Shown: positions 1-7,307 of the stretch, in pieces
Position numbering within the stretch: position 1 is the first letter of the stretch
Layout of the letters: each line of letters opens with the position of its first letter
Source: Paenibacillus gallinarum
GTDB taxonomy: Bacteria; Bacillota; Bacilli; Paenibacillales; Paenibacillaceae
DNA length: 64,000 bases
NCBI RefSeq assembly: GCF_014836635.1
Contig: NZ_JACSQL010000010.1
Span: 124,001 to 188,000, forward strand
Direction of reading: 5' to 3'
Translations under genes and position numbers: made by a program
The notes under the pieces: generated by a model
The model's database searches: none
What the model was told of the DNA's origin: nothing
What the model saw: only the letters and a program-made list of their open reading frames with translations

Positions 1-57
1 TCAACATTTAAAGCAAGATATGAAAACGTTATCAAGATTATCGAAAATATAGATTAG
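1..57 (+). CDS. 3' end of an unidentified gene
   Basis: The window opens inside a reading frame that ends with TAG at 55-57. Only the last 18 residues are visible, ending in VIKIIENID, which is too little to assign a family. It lies 71 bases upstream of the sugar symporter on the same strand, so it may be a glycoside hydrolase co-transcribed with it, but that is inference from position only. Confidence 0.5.
   Translation, partial: STFKARYENVIKIIENID
20..35 (+). promoter_or_regulatory. Probable cre (CcpA) site inside the end of the upstream gene
   Basis: ATGAAAACGTTATCAA matches the catabolite-responsive element consensus WTGNNARCGNWWWCAW at every position. It lies in the last codons of the preceding gene and about 95 bases before the symporter start. 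It could let CcpA repress the symporter. A chance match inside coding sequence is possible. Confidence 0.5.
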
Positions 58-128
58 TTCACAGGGATCTTTTTTCATGAGATCAGGGGAAAGCGACATC
101 GATAGATTAGTAGGGACGGAGTGAAATT

Positions 129-1457
129 ATGTCTAAGTGGAAAAAAAGAATTGGGTACGGGATTGGCGATCTAGGATGTAATCTTGTGTTCAGCACAATG
201 GGTTCCTATCTTCTCTTCTTTTATACTGACGTTTTTGGAATAACAGCAGCAGTTGCAGGTACATTAATGTTATTAACGAAAATAATTGATGCTTTTGCAG
301 ACACCGGCATGGGATTATTAGTAGACCGAACACATACCCGCTGGGGTCAAGGAAGGCCTTACTTTATCATTGGTGCTATTCCTTTTGCTGTATTTACGAT
401 TATGACATTTATTGTGCCTGATTTCAGTATGACTGGAAAAATTGTATGGGCCTATGTCACGTATACCTTACTGAACATTGCTTACTCCGTTGTTAACATA
501 CCATTAAATACGATCGTACCAAGATTAACGTCAGATAACCATGAACGAAACTGGTTAGTTTCGACAAGAATGATTTGCGCATTACTTGGAACCGCATTAG
601 TCATGTCGATTACCATGCCGATGGTAGATTTTTTTGGACAAGGTGATGATCAAAGAGGTTATTTAATTACAATGAGCATCTATGGCATCATGGCGCTTAT
701 CATATTTGTGATTACTTTTATGAGTACCAAAGAGGTTGTACCACCAACCATCAATCCTGGAAAATCTTCCTTCAAAGAAGACTTTAAAGGATTAACCGGT
801 CAAGCTGCCATATTTTTTATCGTGAATTTTCTCTACTTTGCTCTTTTTGTTATACGAAATACAACCGTAATTTATTATTTTACTTATAATTTGAACCGTC
901 AAGACTGGCTTGCTTTTGTTGGGCTATTCGGAATTTTATCGGGTCTACCTATGCTCATTATTTTACCTTGGCTTCAAAAGAAAATGTCGAAAAGAAATAT
1001 ACTGCTTTTAAGCACGGTCATTTACATTGTGGGAGATTTGCTTATTTATTTCGGGAAATCTTCATCTTCTTTACTGATAGCAGGGCTTGCGATAACAGGA
1101 CTTGGTATTTACGGGATTTTCGGAGTTACATTTGCTATCCAGCCCGATATTATTGATTATTCAGAGTATAAAAAGAATAAAAGTATATCTGGGATGATTG
1201 CTGCGATTCAAGGTTTCTTTGTAAAAGTAAGTTTGGGACTCGGGAGTTTCTTAATTGGGGTTGTTCTAAAAATGGGGGGCTATGTTCCCAACGCTACACA
1301 AAACACAACAGCACTCAGCTATATTGAAATCTGCTTTATTTGGGTGCCCCTAATCATTTGTCTGTTGATTGGAATTACCATGTGGTTCTACAAACTGGAT
1401 GATCAGCGGGCAGCGATGGATGTAGAGCTTGAAAGACGACGTGCACTTATTCAATAA
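129..1457 (+). CDS. GPH-family sugar:cation symporter
   Basis: A 442-residue polytopic membrane protein of the glycoside-pentoside-hexuronide:cation symporter family (MelB/YicJ type, MFS fold). The N-terminus carries the family signature around residues 7-60 (GYGIGDLGCN, then an FGI..AVAGTLMLLTK segment). The loop DRTHTRWGQGRPY near residue 66 is the conserved GPH cytoplasmic motif. About 12 hydrophobic segments are visible and the length is normal. It probably imports an oligosaccharide or glycoside with Na+ or H+; the substrate cannot be read from sequence. GGAG lies 8 bases before the ATG. A hairpin with T-rich tail follows the gene. A perfect cre match upstream suggests carbon catabolite control. 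Confidence 0.85.
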   Translation: MSKWKKRIGYGIGDLGCNLVFSTMGSYLLFFYTDVFGITAAVAGTLMLLTKIIDAFADTGMGLLVDRTHTRWGQGRPYFIIGAIPFAVFTIMTFIVPDFSMTGKIVWAYVTYTLLNIAYSVVNIPLNTIVPRLTSDNHERNWLVSTRMICALLGTALVMSITMPMVDFFGQGDDQRGYLITMSIYGIMALIIFVITFMSTKEVVPPTINPGKSSFKEDFKGLTGQAAIFFIVNFLYFALFVIRNTTVIYYFTYNLNRQDWLAFVGLFGILSGLPMLIILPWLQKKMSKRNILLLSTVIYIVGDLLIYFGKSSSSLLIAGLAITGLGIYGIFGVTFAIQPDIIDYSEYKKNKSISGMIAAIQGFFVKVSLGLGSFLIGVVLKMGGYVPNATQNTTALSYIEICFIWVPLIICLLIGITMWFYKLDDQRAAMDVELERRRALIQ

Positions 1458-1479
1458 AATGTTTATATAAAAAAATTAC

Positions 1480-1519
1480 TAGCTTCCTTGAGTATAAATC
1501 AGGGAAGCTCTTCCTTTTT
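1480..1519 (+). terminator. Intrinsic terminator after the symporter
   Basis: The arms AGCTTCC and GGGAAGCT enclose a 14-base loop and are followed by a T-rich tract. The 134-bp repeat begins inside the tail. Confidence 0.6.
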
Positions 1520-1648
1520 ATGAAGTACATAAGATAGAGATTGAATAGAAGTTAAAGGAATAACGGCCGATGTAATATTTTCCATTATTTGATAGAATTT
1601 ATTCACCTTAACTAACAGTGAGAGTGAAAACCTTATGGTGAAAATAAT
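1515..1648 (+). repeat. 134-bp direct repeat, copy 1
   Basis: Identical to 3833-3966 except for one base (T at 1573, C at 3891). The repeat is the leader region plus the first codons of the WXG100-type toxin gene at 3953. Here the copy runs into the toxin remnant at 1635. The two copies are 2318 bp apart in direct orientation. Confidence 0.97.
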
Positions 1649-1691
1649 AGTAGGATTTAGAATTCTAACTAGCTTCCCAATCATTAAATAG
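1635..1691 (+). pseudogene. Remnant of a WXG100-type toxin gene with internal deletion
   Basis: The frame begins with MVKI, exactly as the intact toxin at 3953, and continues for only 18 residues ending in GFRILTSFPIIK. The start belongs to the toxin N-terminus. The ending resembles the last residues of CdiA-CT RNase A-type toxin domains, which often finish with a G-[YF]-x-[IV]-LT-[AS]-[YF]-P sequence (from memory). The simplest reading is that a deletion removed nearly the whole toxin gene, leaving its first codons joined to its last ones. The gene that follows fits a matching immunity protein. Confidence 0.6.
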
Positions 1692-1708
1692 TAGTAGGTG
1701 GGATAATC

Positions 1709-1987
1709 TTGAATGACGAAATGAACTTTACAACTTTTAAGTATTTTCTTGAATGTTATTTTAATCCAAGTGCTAACTATGATGAGTTAGATAAACTCAT
1801 TGTTGATTTTAACTCATTTGAAAATGTGGGACAACATAAAAAACTTCATTCAGAGTTATTAGTTCTTTAGCTAGTGGAGTTCAGTATTATGCAGGAGTTT
1901 GTAAGAAAATATGGTATGAGAAAAATGGATGATGAGAAACTGAAATGGTTAATTCAGCGGATGTTAGATAAATTAGAGCTAAGTTAA
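1709..1987 (+). pseudogene. CdiI-like immunity gene interrupted by one in-frame stop
   Basis: A TTG start at 1709 with GGTGGG upstream opens a frame that reads 53 residues to TAG at 1868-1870. It then continues in the same frame to TAA at 1985, giving 92 codons in all. The first part (FKYFLECYF, then YDELDKLIVDF) and the second part (MQEFVRKYG, then LKWLIQRML) together resemble the small acidic CdiI-type immunity proteins of contact-dependent inhibition systems. The family assignment is from memory. Its place directly after a toxin remnant supports it. It could be a nonsense mutant, a suppressed amber codon or a sequencing error. Confidence 0.6.
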
Positions 1988-2039
1988 TACGTTGAAAGCC
2001 AAAGCACAGTTGAGCAAAAATTGGACTGTCAACATTAAA

Positions 2040-2834
2040 TCAGACAACTTTTTTAAGGGATGCAGCTTTGTACTGAATTGGGGTCATATATCCTAATGTG
2101 CCATGGATGCGATGCTTGTTGAACCAATTCACATAATCATATAATTCCAACTCTAGATGGTGAAGACTTTGAAAATTCATTTGGTTTACAAATTCCGTTT
2201 TCATCACTTTGTAGGTGGCTTCAGCTACGGCGTTGTCGTAGGGACAACCTTTCATACTTAAAGAGCGCCCGATTTGGAATGTCGTAAGAGTCTCATCGAT
2301 TAATCTATTCTTAAATTCACTTCCACGGTCCGTGTGAAACCATTGAATGTCGCTCAAGTTGCCTTCTACCGAGGCGAAAGCACGAGAAATTAGAGCAGCG
2401 TCTTTATGGGGACCTGCACTTTGTCCAATGATTTCGCGATTAAATAAGTCAATGAGTACACAAACATAGTGCCACTTGTGCTGAACTCTGACATACGTGA
2501 GATCGCTAACTACAAAGCGTTTCGCTTCGGTTTGATCGAACTCACGTTTCAACACATTCGCAGTTGTTGCTTCGTTGCAAGCGGTCTTATGCGGCTTATA
2601 CTGCGCTATCGTGTACGTGGACACAAGGCCCTCCTCTTTCATGGTACGACCGATTCGGCGTCTGGAAACGATGAATCCTTGTTCCTTAAGTTTGACTTTG
2701 ATCTTACGTGTTCCGTATGCTTTTCGATTGGTATGAAAGATTTCTACAATAGCCGTAGTCACTGCCTCTTCGTGATCTCTCTCTTTCGCTTCATAGTAGA
2801 ACGTGCTTCTTGCGATTTGCAGGACTTCGCACAT
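2040..2834 (-). CDS. IS3-family transposase OrfB (DDE integrase core)
   Basis: 264 residues. An N-terminal HTH_21-like segment (KAYGTRKIKVKLKEQG) precedes an rve integrase core. The catalytic acids are visible: VSDLTYVRV, FHTDRGSEF, and a later E within NAVAEATYKVMKTEF. In the IS3 family OrfB is made as an OrfAB fusion by -1 frameshifting, and the frames here fit that: OrfB is in the -1 frame relative to OrfA. The classical A6G slippery string is not obvious near the OrfA stop. The printed start is the first Met; the functional frame extends upstream into orfA. Confidence 0.92.
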   Translation of the reverse strand: MCEVLQIARSTFYYEAKERDHEEAVTTAIVEIFHTNRKAYGTRKIKVKLKEQGFIVSRRRIGRTMKEEGLVSTYTIAQYKPHKTACNEATTANVLKREFDQTEAKRFVVSDLTYVRVQHKWHYVCVLIDLFNREIIGQSAGPHKDAALISRAFASVEGNLSDIQWFHTDRGSEFKNRLIDETLTTFQIGRSLSMKGCPYDNAVAEATYKVMKTEFVNQMNFQSLHHLELELYDYVNWFNKHRIHGTLGYMTPIQYKAASLKKVV

Positions 2835-2875
2835 TGCTGATACCGAGTATCTATCACTGTTTTGCTTAATGATCT

Positions 2876-3157
2876 TTACTTTCGTCCCATGATCAGCGCG
2901 GCTTGCTTTAAAATGTCATTCTCCATTTCGAGCCGCTGAACTCGTTTGCGAAGAGCGATGAGCTCATTCTCTTCAGTGGATCGGTTATCTTTTTCCGAAA
3001 ACGAACCTGAGGTTTGAGCTTGTTTGATCCATCGATCGAGTACAGATGGACTAAGCTCATACTCTCTCACAATAGCTGCTTTTGGCTTTCCATTTTCATA
3101 TAACTGAACCATTTGTCTTTTAAAATCTGCTGTAAATGTGCGTCTTTGCTTTGGCAT
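2876..3157 (-). CDS. IS3-family transposase OrfA (helix-turn-helix)
   Basis: 93 residues. HTH_Tnp_1-type protein starting MPKQRRTFTADFK, with the recognition helix around KAAIVREYELSPSVLDRW. A C-terminal leucine-zipper-like coiled coil follows (LIALRKRVQRLEMENDILK). It binds the terminal inverted repeats and, when fused to OrfB, forms the active transposase. Length is normal for the family. Confidence 0.92.
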   Translation of the reverse strand: MPKQRRTFTADFKRQMVQLYENGKPKAAIVREYELSPSVLDRWIKQAQTSGSFSEKDNRSTEENELIALRKRVQRLEMENDILKQAALIMGRK

Positions 3158-3309
3158 AGTAGATCCGCTCCAAATCGTATTCTTTTCATTCTACTAGCCC
3201 TTATTTTTTCTGTCCAACTAAGTGTAGACTATCCAAATTGCTCTCTGTGTTTTTGTGTTACATCTATAATAGAAGTGATTTTTTTTAACATCCAAATGGA
3301 GGTGTCCAT

Positions 3310-3345
3310 ATGAAGCAAGGAGAGTTACTAGTACAACTTAGTTGA
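3310..3345 (+). pseudogene. Start of a truncated gene fused to the immunity-gene scar
   Basis: ATG at 3310 follows an excellent ribosome binding site (GGAGGT, 7 bases away), yet the frame stops after 11 residues (MKQGELLVQLS). The stop lies inside the 31-bp sequence copied from the end of the immunity gene at 5326. This marks a recombination junction at about 3340/3341 that removed the rest of the gene. The lost product cannot be identified. Confidence 0.5.
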
Positions 3346-3371
3346 TCGAACAACTATAGAATCTTGATAAT
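3341..3371 (+). repeat. 31-bp direct repeat, copy 1 (3' end of an immunity gene)
   Basis: Identical to 5326-5356, which contains the last nine codons and the stop of the intact immunity gene. No other part of that gene is present here. Confidence 0.95.
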
Positions 3372-3465
3372 ATGTACGATGAGTGGATATTTAGGAAACA
3401 TGTTTTAATAATTTCATGAGTTAGATTAATGTTAGATTGAGATCGAGAGGAGACCGATATAAAAC

Positions 3466-3786
3466 GTGCGAACCTATAATAAGCTAATAAGGGACTTAAT
3501 TCCGAATATTATCCAATCTCAAGGGAAACGATGTAAGACTTTAATTCTAGACCAGAAAACTTACAAATCAGCGCTGAGAGCAAAGCTGGAAGAGGAACAT
3601 AGAGAATATCAAGAAGCGGAAACAGATGTACTAGCTAATGAAGAATTAGCGGATATGCTAGAGGTCATTTATGCACTGGCTTCGGTTCATGGCATTAGTG
3701 AAGAGGAACTAAATAAGATTCGTAAAGATAAGGCGGATCAGCGAGGGGCATTTAAAGAAAAGATATTTCTCGTGGAGGTGGATTAG
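3466..3786 (+). CDS. MazG-like nucleoside triphosphate pyrophosphohydrolase
   Basis: 106 residues with GTG start; GAGGAG lies 13 bases upstream. It begins RTYNKLIRDLIPNII, the usual start of stand-alone MazG-like or phosphoribosyl-ATP pyrophosphohydrolase-like proteins. The metal-binding acidic motif EEEHREYQEAE and ELADMLEVIYAL (EExxE ... ExxD) follow. The family hydrolyses nucleoside triphosphates to monophosphates and pyrophosphate. It lies between the two copies of the 134-bp repeat, so recombination between those copies would remove it together with the IS. Whether it is functionally tied to the toxin locus is unknown; it may be a passenger. Confidence 0.8.
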   Translation: MRTYNKLIRDLIPNIIQSQGKRCKTLILDQKTYKSALRAKLEEEHREYQEAETDVLANEELADMLEVIYALASVHGISEEELNKIRKDKADQRGAFKEKIFLVEVD

Positions 3787-3832
3787 TAGAGTCAGTGATG
3801 AAAAACATATCTATTAATTCACTGAATTTTCA

Positions 3833-3966
3833 TTTTTATGAAGTACATAAGATAGAGATTGAATAGAAGTTAAAGGAATAACGGCCGATGCAATATTTTC
3901 CATTATTTGATAGAATTTATTCACCTTAACTAACAGTGAGAGTGAAAACCTTATGGTGAAAATAAT
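3833..3966 (+). repeat. 134-bp direct repeat, copy 2 (leader of the intact toxin gene)
   Basis: 133 of 134 bases match 1515-1648. This copy contains the untranslated leader and first codons of the toxin gene, so it is probably the parental arrangement. Similarity stops at codon 5 of the toxin. Confidence 0.97.
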
Positions 3967-5095
3967 GGTCTCACCTGACCAGCTGATGGAAGTTGTCGAA
4001 CACTTCTTGAGCCAGCGTCAGGAACTGGAACGGATGTGCGGTCAATTAGACAAGCAAATTTATTTTATAAGAGAAGGTTGGTCAGGGGCGACAAAAGAAC
4101 GGTTTTTTCAAGAGTATTTATCGGCCAGGCAATCCATGGGTGTGACGATGGAAAAAATTTCTTCGATTGCCCAGCAGCTGAACTTTATAGCCAGAAGTTT
4201 TGCTGAAGCGGATGGTGAAGGAGGATCGGTGATCGTTATGCCTAGCTTACCTCCAAAAGTGGAGGCAAAGCTAGAAAGTGGTGTTGATTATACTGCCTCT
4301 GCGCTTAAGGGGGTAGGAGCTACGATCGTAGGGCTCTTTGACGATGCAGTTGGTACAGTAAAGAGTTTTTGGGAGAGTCCCTTCGGAACAGTATATGATA
4401 TTGGATATGCATTTACAGTTGGGAGAGTGGTCGATGTATTATTAGGTGCACGCTTTGCATGGGATTATGCCTGGGGGACAGGAACTGCACGATCGGATGC
4501 TGAACGTTTATTAGAACAAATAAAGCAAAAAGAGGAAGAAAACGGAAGAGGGTATTATACTGGCTATATAGCAAGTCAGGCGGCTTCTTATTTAACGATA
4601 GGGAAGCTTCTAAAGAAAAGTCACGCTAAACATGATAATCTGGACGGTTCAGGAGGTGATACTGAGGCTAAGAATTCTATTCAGTATGCTGAATCAGGTG
4701 GAAGGAACATACCCCCAGAGCAGTTCTTTAAGGAAGAAGCTATTGCTGAAGAAATGTATGAAAAATTTAGGAGTATAGGAACAGAAGATGTTTATGCGAT
4801 TGCTAAAAATACTGGAATTTCTACTACTAGAGTACAAAGGATTAAAGAGCATGTTTTTATTAACTCTCATATAAAGGATCATGGAGTAGGCAGATTTGAA
4901 CCGGATTACGAATTAGCTCAAGCATGGCAAAGATTAATAGATGGGAAGCAAATAGAGTCTGATATACAATTATTACAACACGAAATTTTCGAATCGAAAT
5001 TTGAAGGTATATTCCATACCAACTATAGAACAGCGCATGACAAAACGATAGAATCTGGGAGACCGTGGGATTGGGAGAAAAACTATGAGGAGTGA
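3953..5095 (+). CDS. WXG100-type polymorphic toxin
   Basis: 380 residues in three parts. Residues 1-90 form a WXG100-like helical hairpin with W43-S-G in the turn (EGWSGATKERF), the recognition module for type VII (ESX/Yuk) secretion. Residues about 125-225 are a linker with hydrophobic patches (FGTVYDIGYAF, GYIASQAASYL). Residues about 255-380 are a C-terminal domain I cannot match to a named toxin family. Its conserved-looking polar residues include KEHVF, RFEPDYELAQAW, LLQHEIFESKFEG and YRTAHDK. No ribosome binding site stands out, and a second Met at residue 5 is possible. A probable immunity gene follows 5 bases downstream. Activity is not predicted; antibacterial use through type VII secretion is inferred from architecture. 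Confidence 0.75.
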   Translation: MVKIMVSPDQLMEVVEHFLSQRQELERMCGQLDKQIYFIREGWSGATKERFFQEYLSARQSMGVTMEKISSIAQQLNFIARSFAEADGEGGSVIVMPSLPPKVEAKLESGVDYTASALKGVGATIVGLFDDAVGTVKSFWESPFGTVYDIGYAFTVGRVVDVLLGARFAWDYAWGTGTARSDAERLLEQIKQKEEENGRGYYTGYIASQAASYLTIGKLLKKSHAKHDNLDGSGGDTEAKNSIQYAESGGRNIPPEQFFKEEAIAEEMYEKFRSIGTEDVYAIAKNTGISTTRVQRIKEHVFINSHIKDHGVGRFEPDYELAQAWQRLIDGKQIESDIQLLQHEIFESKFEGIFHTNYRTAHDKTIESGRPWDWEKNYEE

Positions 5096-5100
5096 GATTT

Positions 5101-5352
5101 ATGGCAGTTTTTGTGTTGATGTTAAAGGAATTTGAGGACGAAGAAAAAGTAGTGTATCTTTATGGACCAAATGAAATTTCGATGGGGAAAATTGAATATG
5201 ATAAAAAAAAGGGAGTTATTAACCAACTCTCGCCAATTGATTCAAACGAATTCGCTGATGAGTTTTTCTTTAAGAGAGCAGGGCGCCGTCTAGCAAGAAT
5301 GATTATTAAAGAAAATCAAAACTTTGTTGATCGAACAACTATAGAATCTTGA
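5101..5352 (+). CDS. Probable immunity protein for the WXG100-type toxin
   Basis: 83 residues from the ATG at 5101, chosen because GAGGAG sits 8 bases upstream; a GTG at 5092 would add three residues. Small, charged, without signal peptide or membrane segment. Contains YLYGPNEISMGKIEYD and a basic FFKRAGRRLARMI helix near the C-terminus. No family recognised. It immediately follows the toxin, the normal position for a cognate immunity gene. Its last 31 bases recur at 3341. Confidence 0.6.
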   Translation: MAVFVLMLKEFEDEEKVVYLYGPNEISMGKIEYDKKKGVINQLSPIDSNEFADEFFFKRAGRRLARMIIKENQNFVDRTTIES

Positions 5353-5356
5353 TAAT
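5326..5356 (+). repeat. 31-bp direct repeat, copy 2 (end of the immunity gene)
   Basis: Identical to 3341-3371; covers the last codons and the TGA stop of the immunity gene. Confidence 0.95.
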
Positions 5357-5410
5357 AACAAATAGATATTTTTATATATTTAATTCAACGGTTGCGCAAT
5401 GCCTACATGA

Positions 5411-5453
5411 AAAAAACTCTTTCCAAGCAAATAACGTGGAAAGAGTTTTTCTT
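5411..5453. terminator. Bidirectional terminator between immunity gene and chemoreceptor
   Basis: AAAAACTCTTTCCA pairs with TGGAAAGAGTTTTT around a 12-base loop, with A and T runs on both sides. It separates two convergent genes. Confidence 0.85.
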
Positions 5454-5467
5454 ATTCATCAACACAA

Positions 5468-6913
5468 TTATCCCTGCAAAACCTTATTCAAACTTTGTGT
5501 CGTTTCATTGAGCTTTACTATACTCTCCACCATATTAGTAACTCGTTCCTGCTGCAATTCAGCGCTGGCAAGCACTTCTTCTACAGAAGCAGCGGATTGC
5601 TCCGTCACAGAGGATACTGAATTTAGTTCGTCATTAATTCGAGCAGAAGCCTCTTGCAGCTGACTATTGAGATTTTGCAGGTGAACAGCTTGCTCCATCA
5701 CTTCGGTAGTGTTGAGGTCAATATTTGTGAAAAGTGCTTCAATAATATCAGTAGAAGTCGCTCCTGTCATCGATGCTTCTTTGCCCTCAGAAATACGTAT
5801 GGCGGCACTGCTCACATCTTTCTGAATGGAGGACAAAATTTCGGCAATATCGGCTGATGACTGCTGGGTAGACTGGGCTAACTTACGAATTTCAGTAGCA
5901 ACAACGGCAAAGCCCTGTCCATGTTCACCTGCACGTGCAGCTTCAATAGATGCGTTTAGAGAGAGCAGGTTCGTTTGTGTGCTGATCTCCTGAATTGCGT
6001 TAAGAATCCCGCCAATTTTCTTGTTTTCATTATTTACTTTTTCAATCATTAGCGTTGTATCTTCGACGATTTCAGACACGAGGTGAATCAAAGAACTGAG
6101 CTCAGCAACCTGAATCTTTCCATCCTTCGTCAACTCTGCGGCTTTACGAGCATGGTCACTTGTGGTGTTTGAGGCATCAGATGTTCTTTGCACGGATTCA
6201 TTTAACTCATGCATTGAAGAACTAATATCAGACACACTACCTGTTTGAGATTCCATTCCCGTTGATATTTCTTGAAAAGCAAGCAGCACCTCATTATTAA
6301 TCTTTCCCGCCATATTGGCATTTTCGTTAAGTTCTGCTCCAGACGTAGTGATTACATTAGATACTTGCCGTACTTCGGTCATGAGCAGTTCCATCTTTTG
6401 TCTTGCCTGTTCCGATGCTTGCATGCTGGATCTCATATTTTTCAGCATTCGTTTTCCAATAGTGCTTTGACCGAGCAGGGTAAGCCAAGTGACTAAATAA
6501 TAAGCGTTGATACCTAGTGTATTTTCGCCAACATAGATGGCAAAGCAGAAATAGATGAGCACAGCGAGTCCAATGATTCCGTTGAGAAGCAGTGGCTTCA
6601 TATCCATATAAAGAGAGGTGAGAACTAGTCCGAGCAACAGAATGACATAATCTCCGGGAGATTTACTTGCATACATGAAGGTAAAACAAATCACATTAAA
6701 TCCAACAGCGACAAAATACATCGTTTGTTTCACATACCACTTCTTAAGGTAGAACAGGGTGCATACTGCTGCTACAGGAACTGCTGTGTACAAGATCGCG
6801 AGTATGATATCTAGACTTCGGTAACTTGCGGCGAGCCCAAGAGCAGTACAAATCCATAACAATCTAACCATAAGTCCATTTCTTTTATGTAATTCACTTA
6901 ATTCTTGCGTCAT
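5468..6913 (-). CDS. Methyl-accepting chemotaxis protein without extracytoplasmic ligand domain
   Basis: 481 residues. Residues 1-170 hold several membrane segments with very short loops, so there is no large external sensor domain. Residues about 180-481 form the signalling coiled coil. The tip sequence matches the MCP consensus ([20 protein letters not shown], then [14 protein letters not shown]). It signals to CheA/CheW and controls swimming direction. Sensing may occur within the membrane, or it may read membrane or energy state. GGGAGG lies 9 bases before the ATG. It is convergent with the toxin locus and shares the bidirectional terminator. Confidence 0.9.
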   Translation of the reverse strand: MTQELSELHKRNGLMVRLLWICTALGLAASYRSLDIILAILYTAVPVAAVCTLFYLKKWYVKQTMYFVAVGFNVICFTFMYASKSPGDYVILLLGLVLTSLYMDMKPLLLNGIIGLAVLIYFCFAIYVGENTLGINAYYLVTWLTLLGQSTIGKRMLKNMRSSMQASEQARQKMELLMTEVRQVSNVITTSGAELNENANMAGKINNEVLLAFQEISTGMESQTGSVSDISSSMHELNESVQRTSDASNTTSDHARKAAELTKDGKIQVAELSSLIHLVSEIVEDTTLMIEKVNNENKKIGGILNAIQEISTQTNLLSLNASIEAARAGEHGQGFAVVATEIRKLAQSTQQSSADIAEILSSIQKDVSSAAIRISEGKEASMTGATSTDIIEALFTNIDLNTTEVMEQAVHLQNLNSQLQEASARINDELNSVSSVTEQSAASVEEVLASAELQQERVTNMVESIVKLNETTQSLNKVLQG

Positions 6914-7307
6914 TGCTTTTTTCCTCCCGCGTTAGGTGATGATTTTTATTAGGGACCACATGTTATAGAAATGTTCCTGCAACGTTTACGCGTTAGTTTC
7001 GCTCTTGTGAAAGGTTCGCCATATTCGTAGGTAAAACGAACTCTATAATGAAGGCCTATATTACTATATCGTCTGAAATACCTTCACATCTTATAGTCGG
7101 AATTTACATTTTCAATGAGATTTTATATAGAGGAATGAGTATTTAAATCCTTTCATCCGCAAGGAAGGTAAACGCATAATAAGATAGTGATAAAGATAAA
7201 CGCCCCGTTTGCAAGGGTGTTTTTTTTATGGGTTTTAATTCCAATTCAATAATATGAATGTATAATAATGGAATATGAGATTTGAATCAGGAAAGGAGAG
7301 GAATCGT
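6914..7307. other. Intergenic region, no gene seen
   Basis: AT-rich sequence between the divergent chemoreceptor and the small gene at 7308. The only structure found is a short hairpin with T-run at 7198-7228. Promoters for both neighbours must lie here; no clear -35/-10 pair was assigned. Confidence 0.5.
7198..7228 (+). terminator. Short terminator-like hairpin
   Basis: AAACGCCC pairs with GGGTGTTT (one G-T pair) around a 9-base loop, followed by a run of T. No gene that it would terminate is visible upstream on this strand, so it may be a leftover or end an unseen small RNA. Confidence 0.5.

Larger units (their letters stand above)
2022..3216 (-). mobile_element. IS3-family insertion sequence, about 1.2 kb
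   Basis: Contains orfA (2876-3157) and orfB (2040-2834), both on the minus strand and offset by -1, the usual IS3 arrangement. Ends are inferred from TGGAC at 2022 and its complement GTCCA ending at 3216; beyond these few bases the terminal inverted repeats match poorly. No 3-4 bp target duplication is visible at these boundaries. The element appears intact. It sits inside the scarred toxin locus. Confidence 0.85.

Noticed and set aside
1669..1690. The ACTAGCTTCC shared by 1477-1487 and 1667-1677 as another repeat
   Set aside because: Only about ten bases, outside the 134-bp repeat; chance is a sufficient explanation.
2469..2840. 123-residue plus-strand frame across the IS3 transposase
   Set aside because: Opposite strand of orfB, which has intact integrase motifs.
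4970..5010. Zincin protease motif (HEIFE) in the toxin C-terminus
   Set aside because: HExxE is not the HExxH zinc motif, and no clear third ligand pattern could be established; left as an open possibility only.
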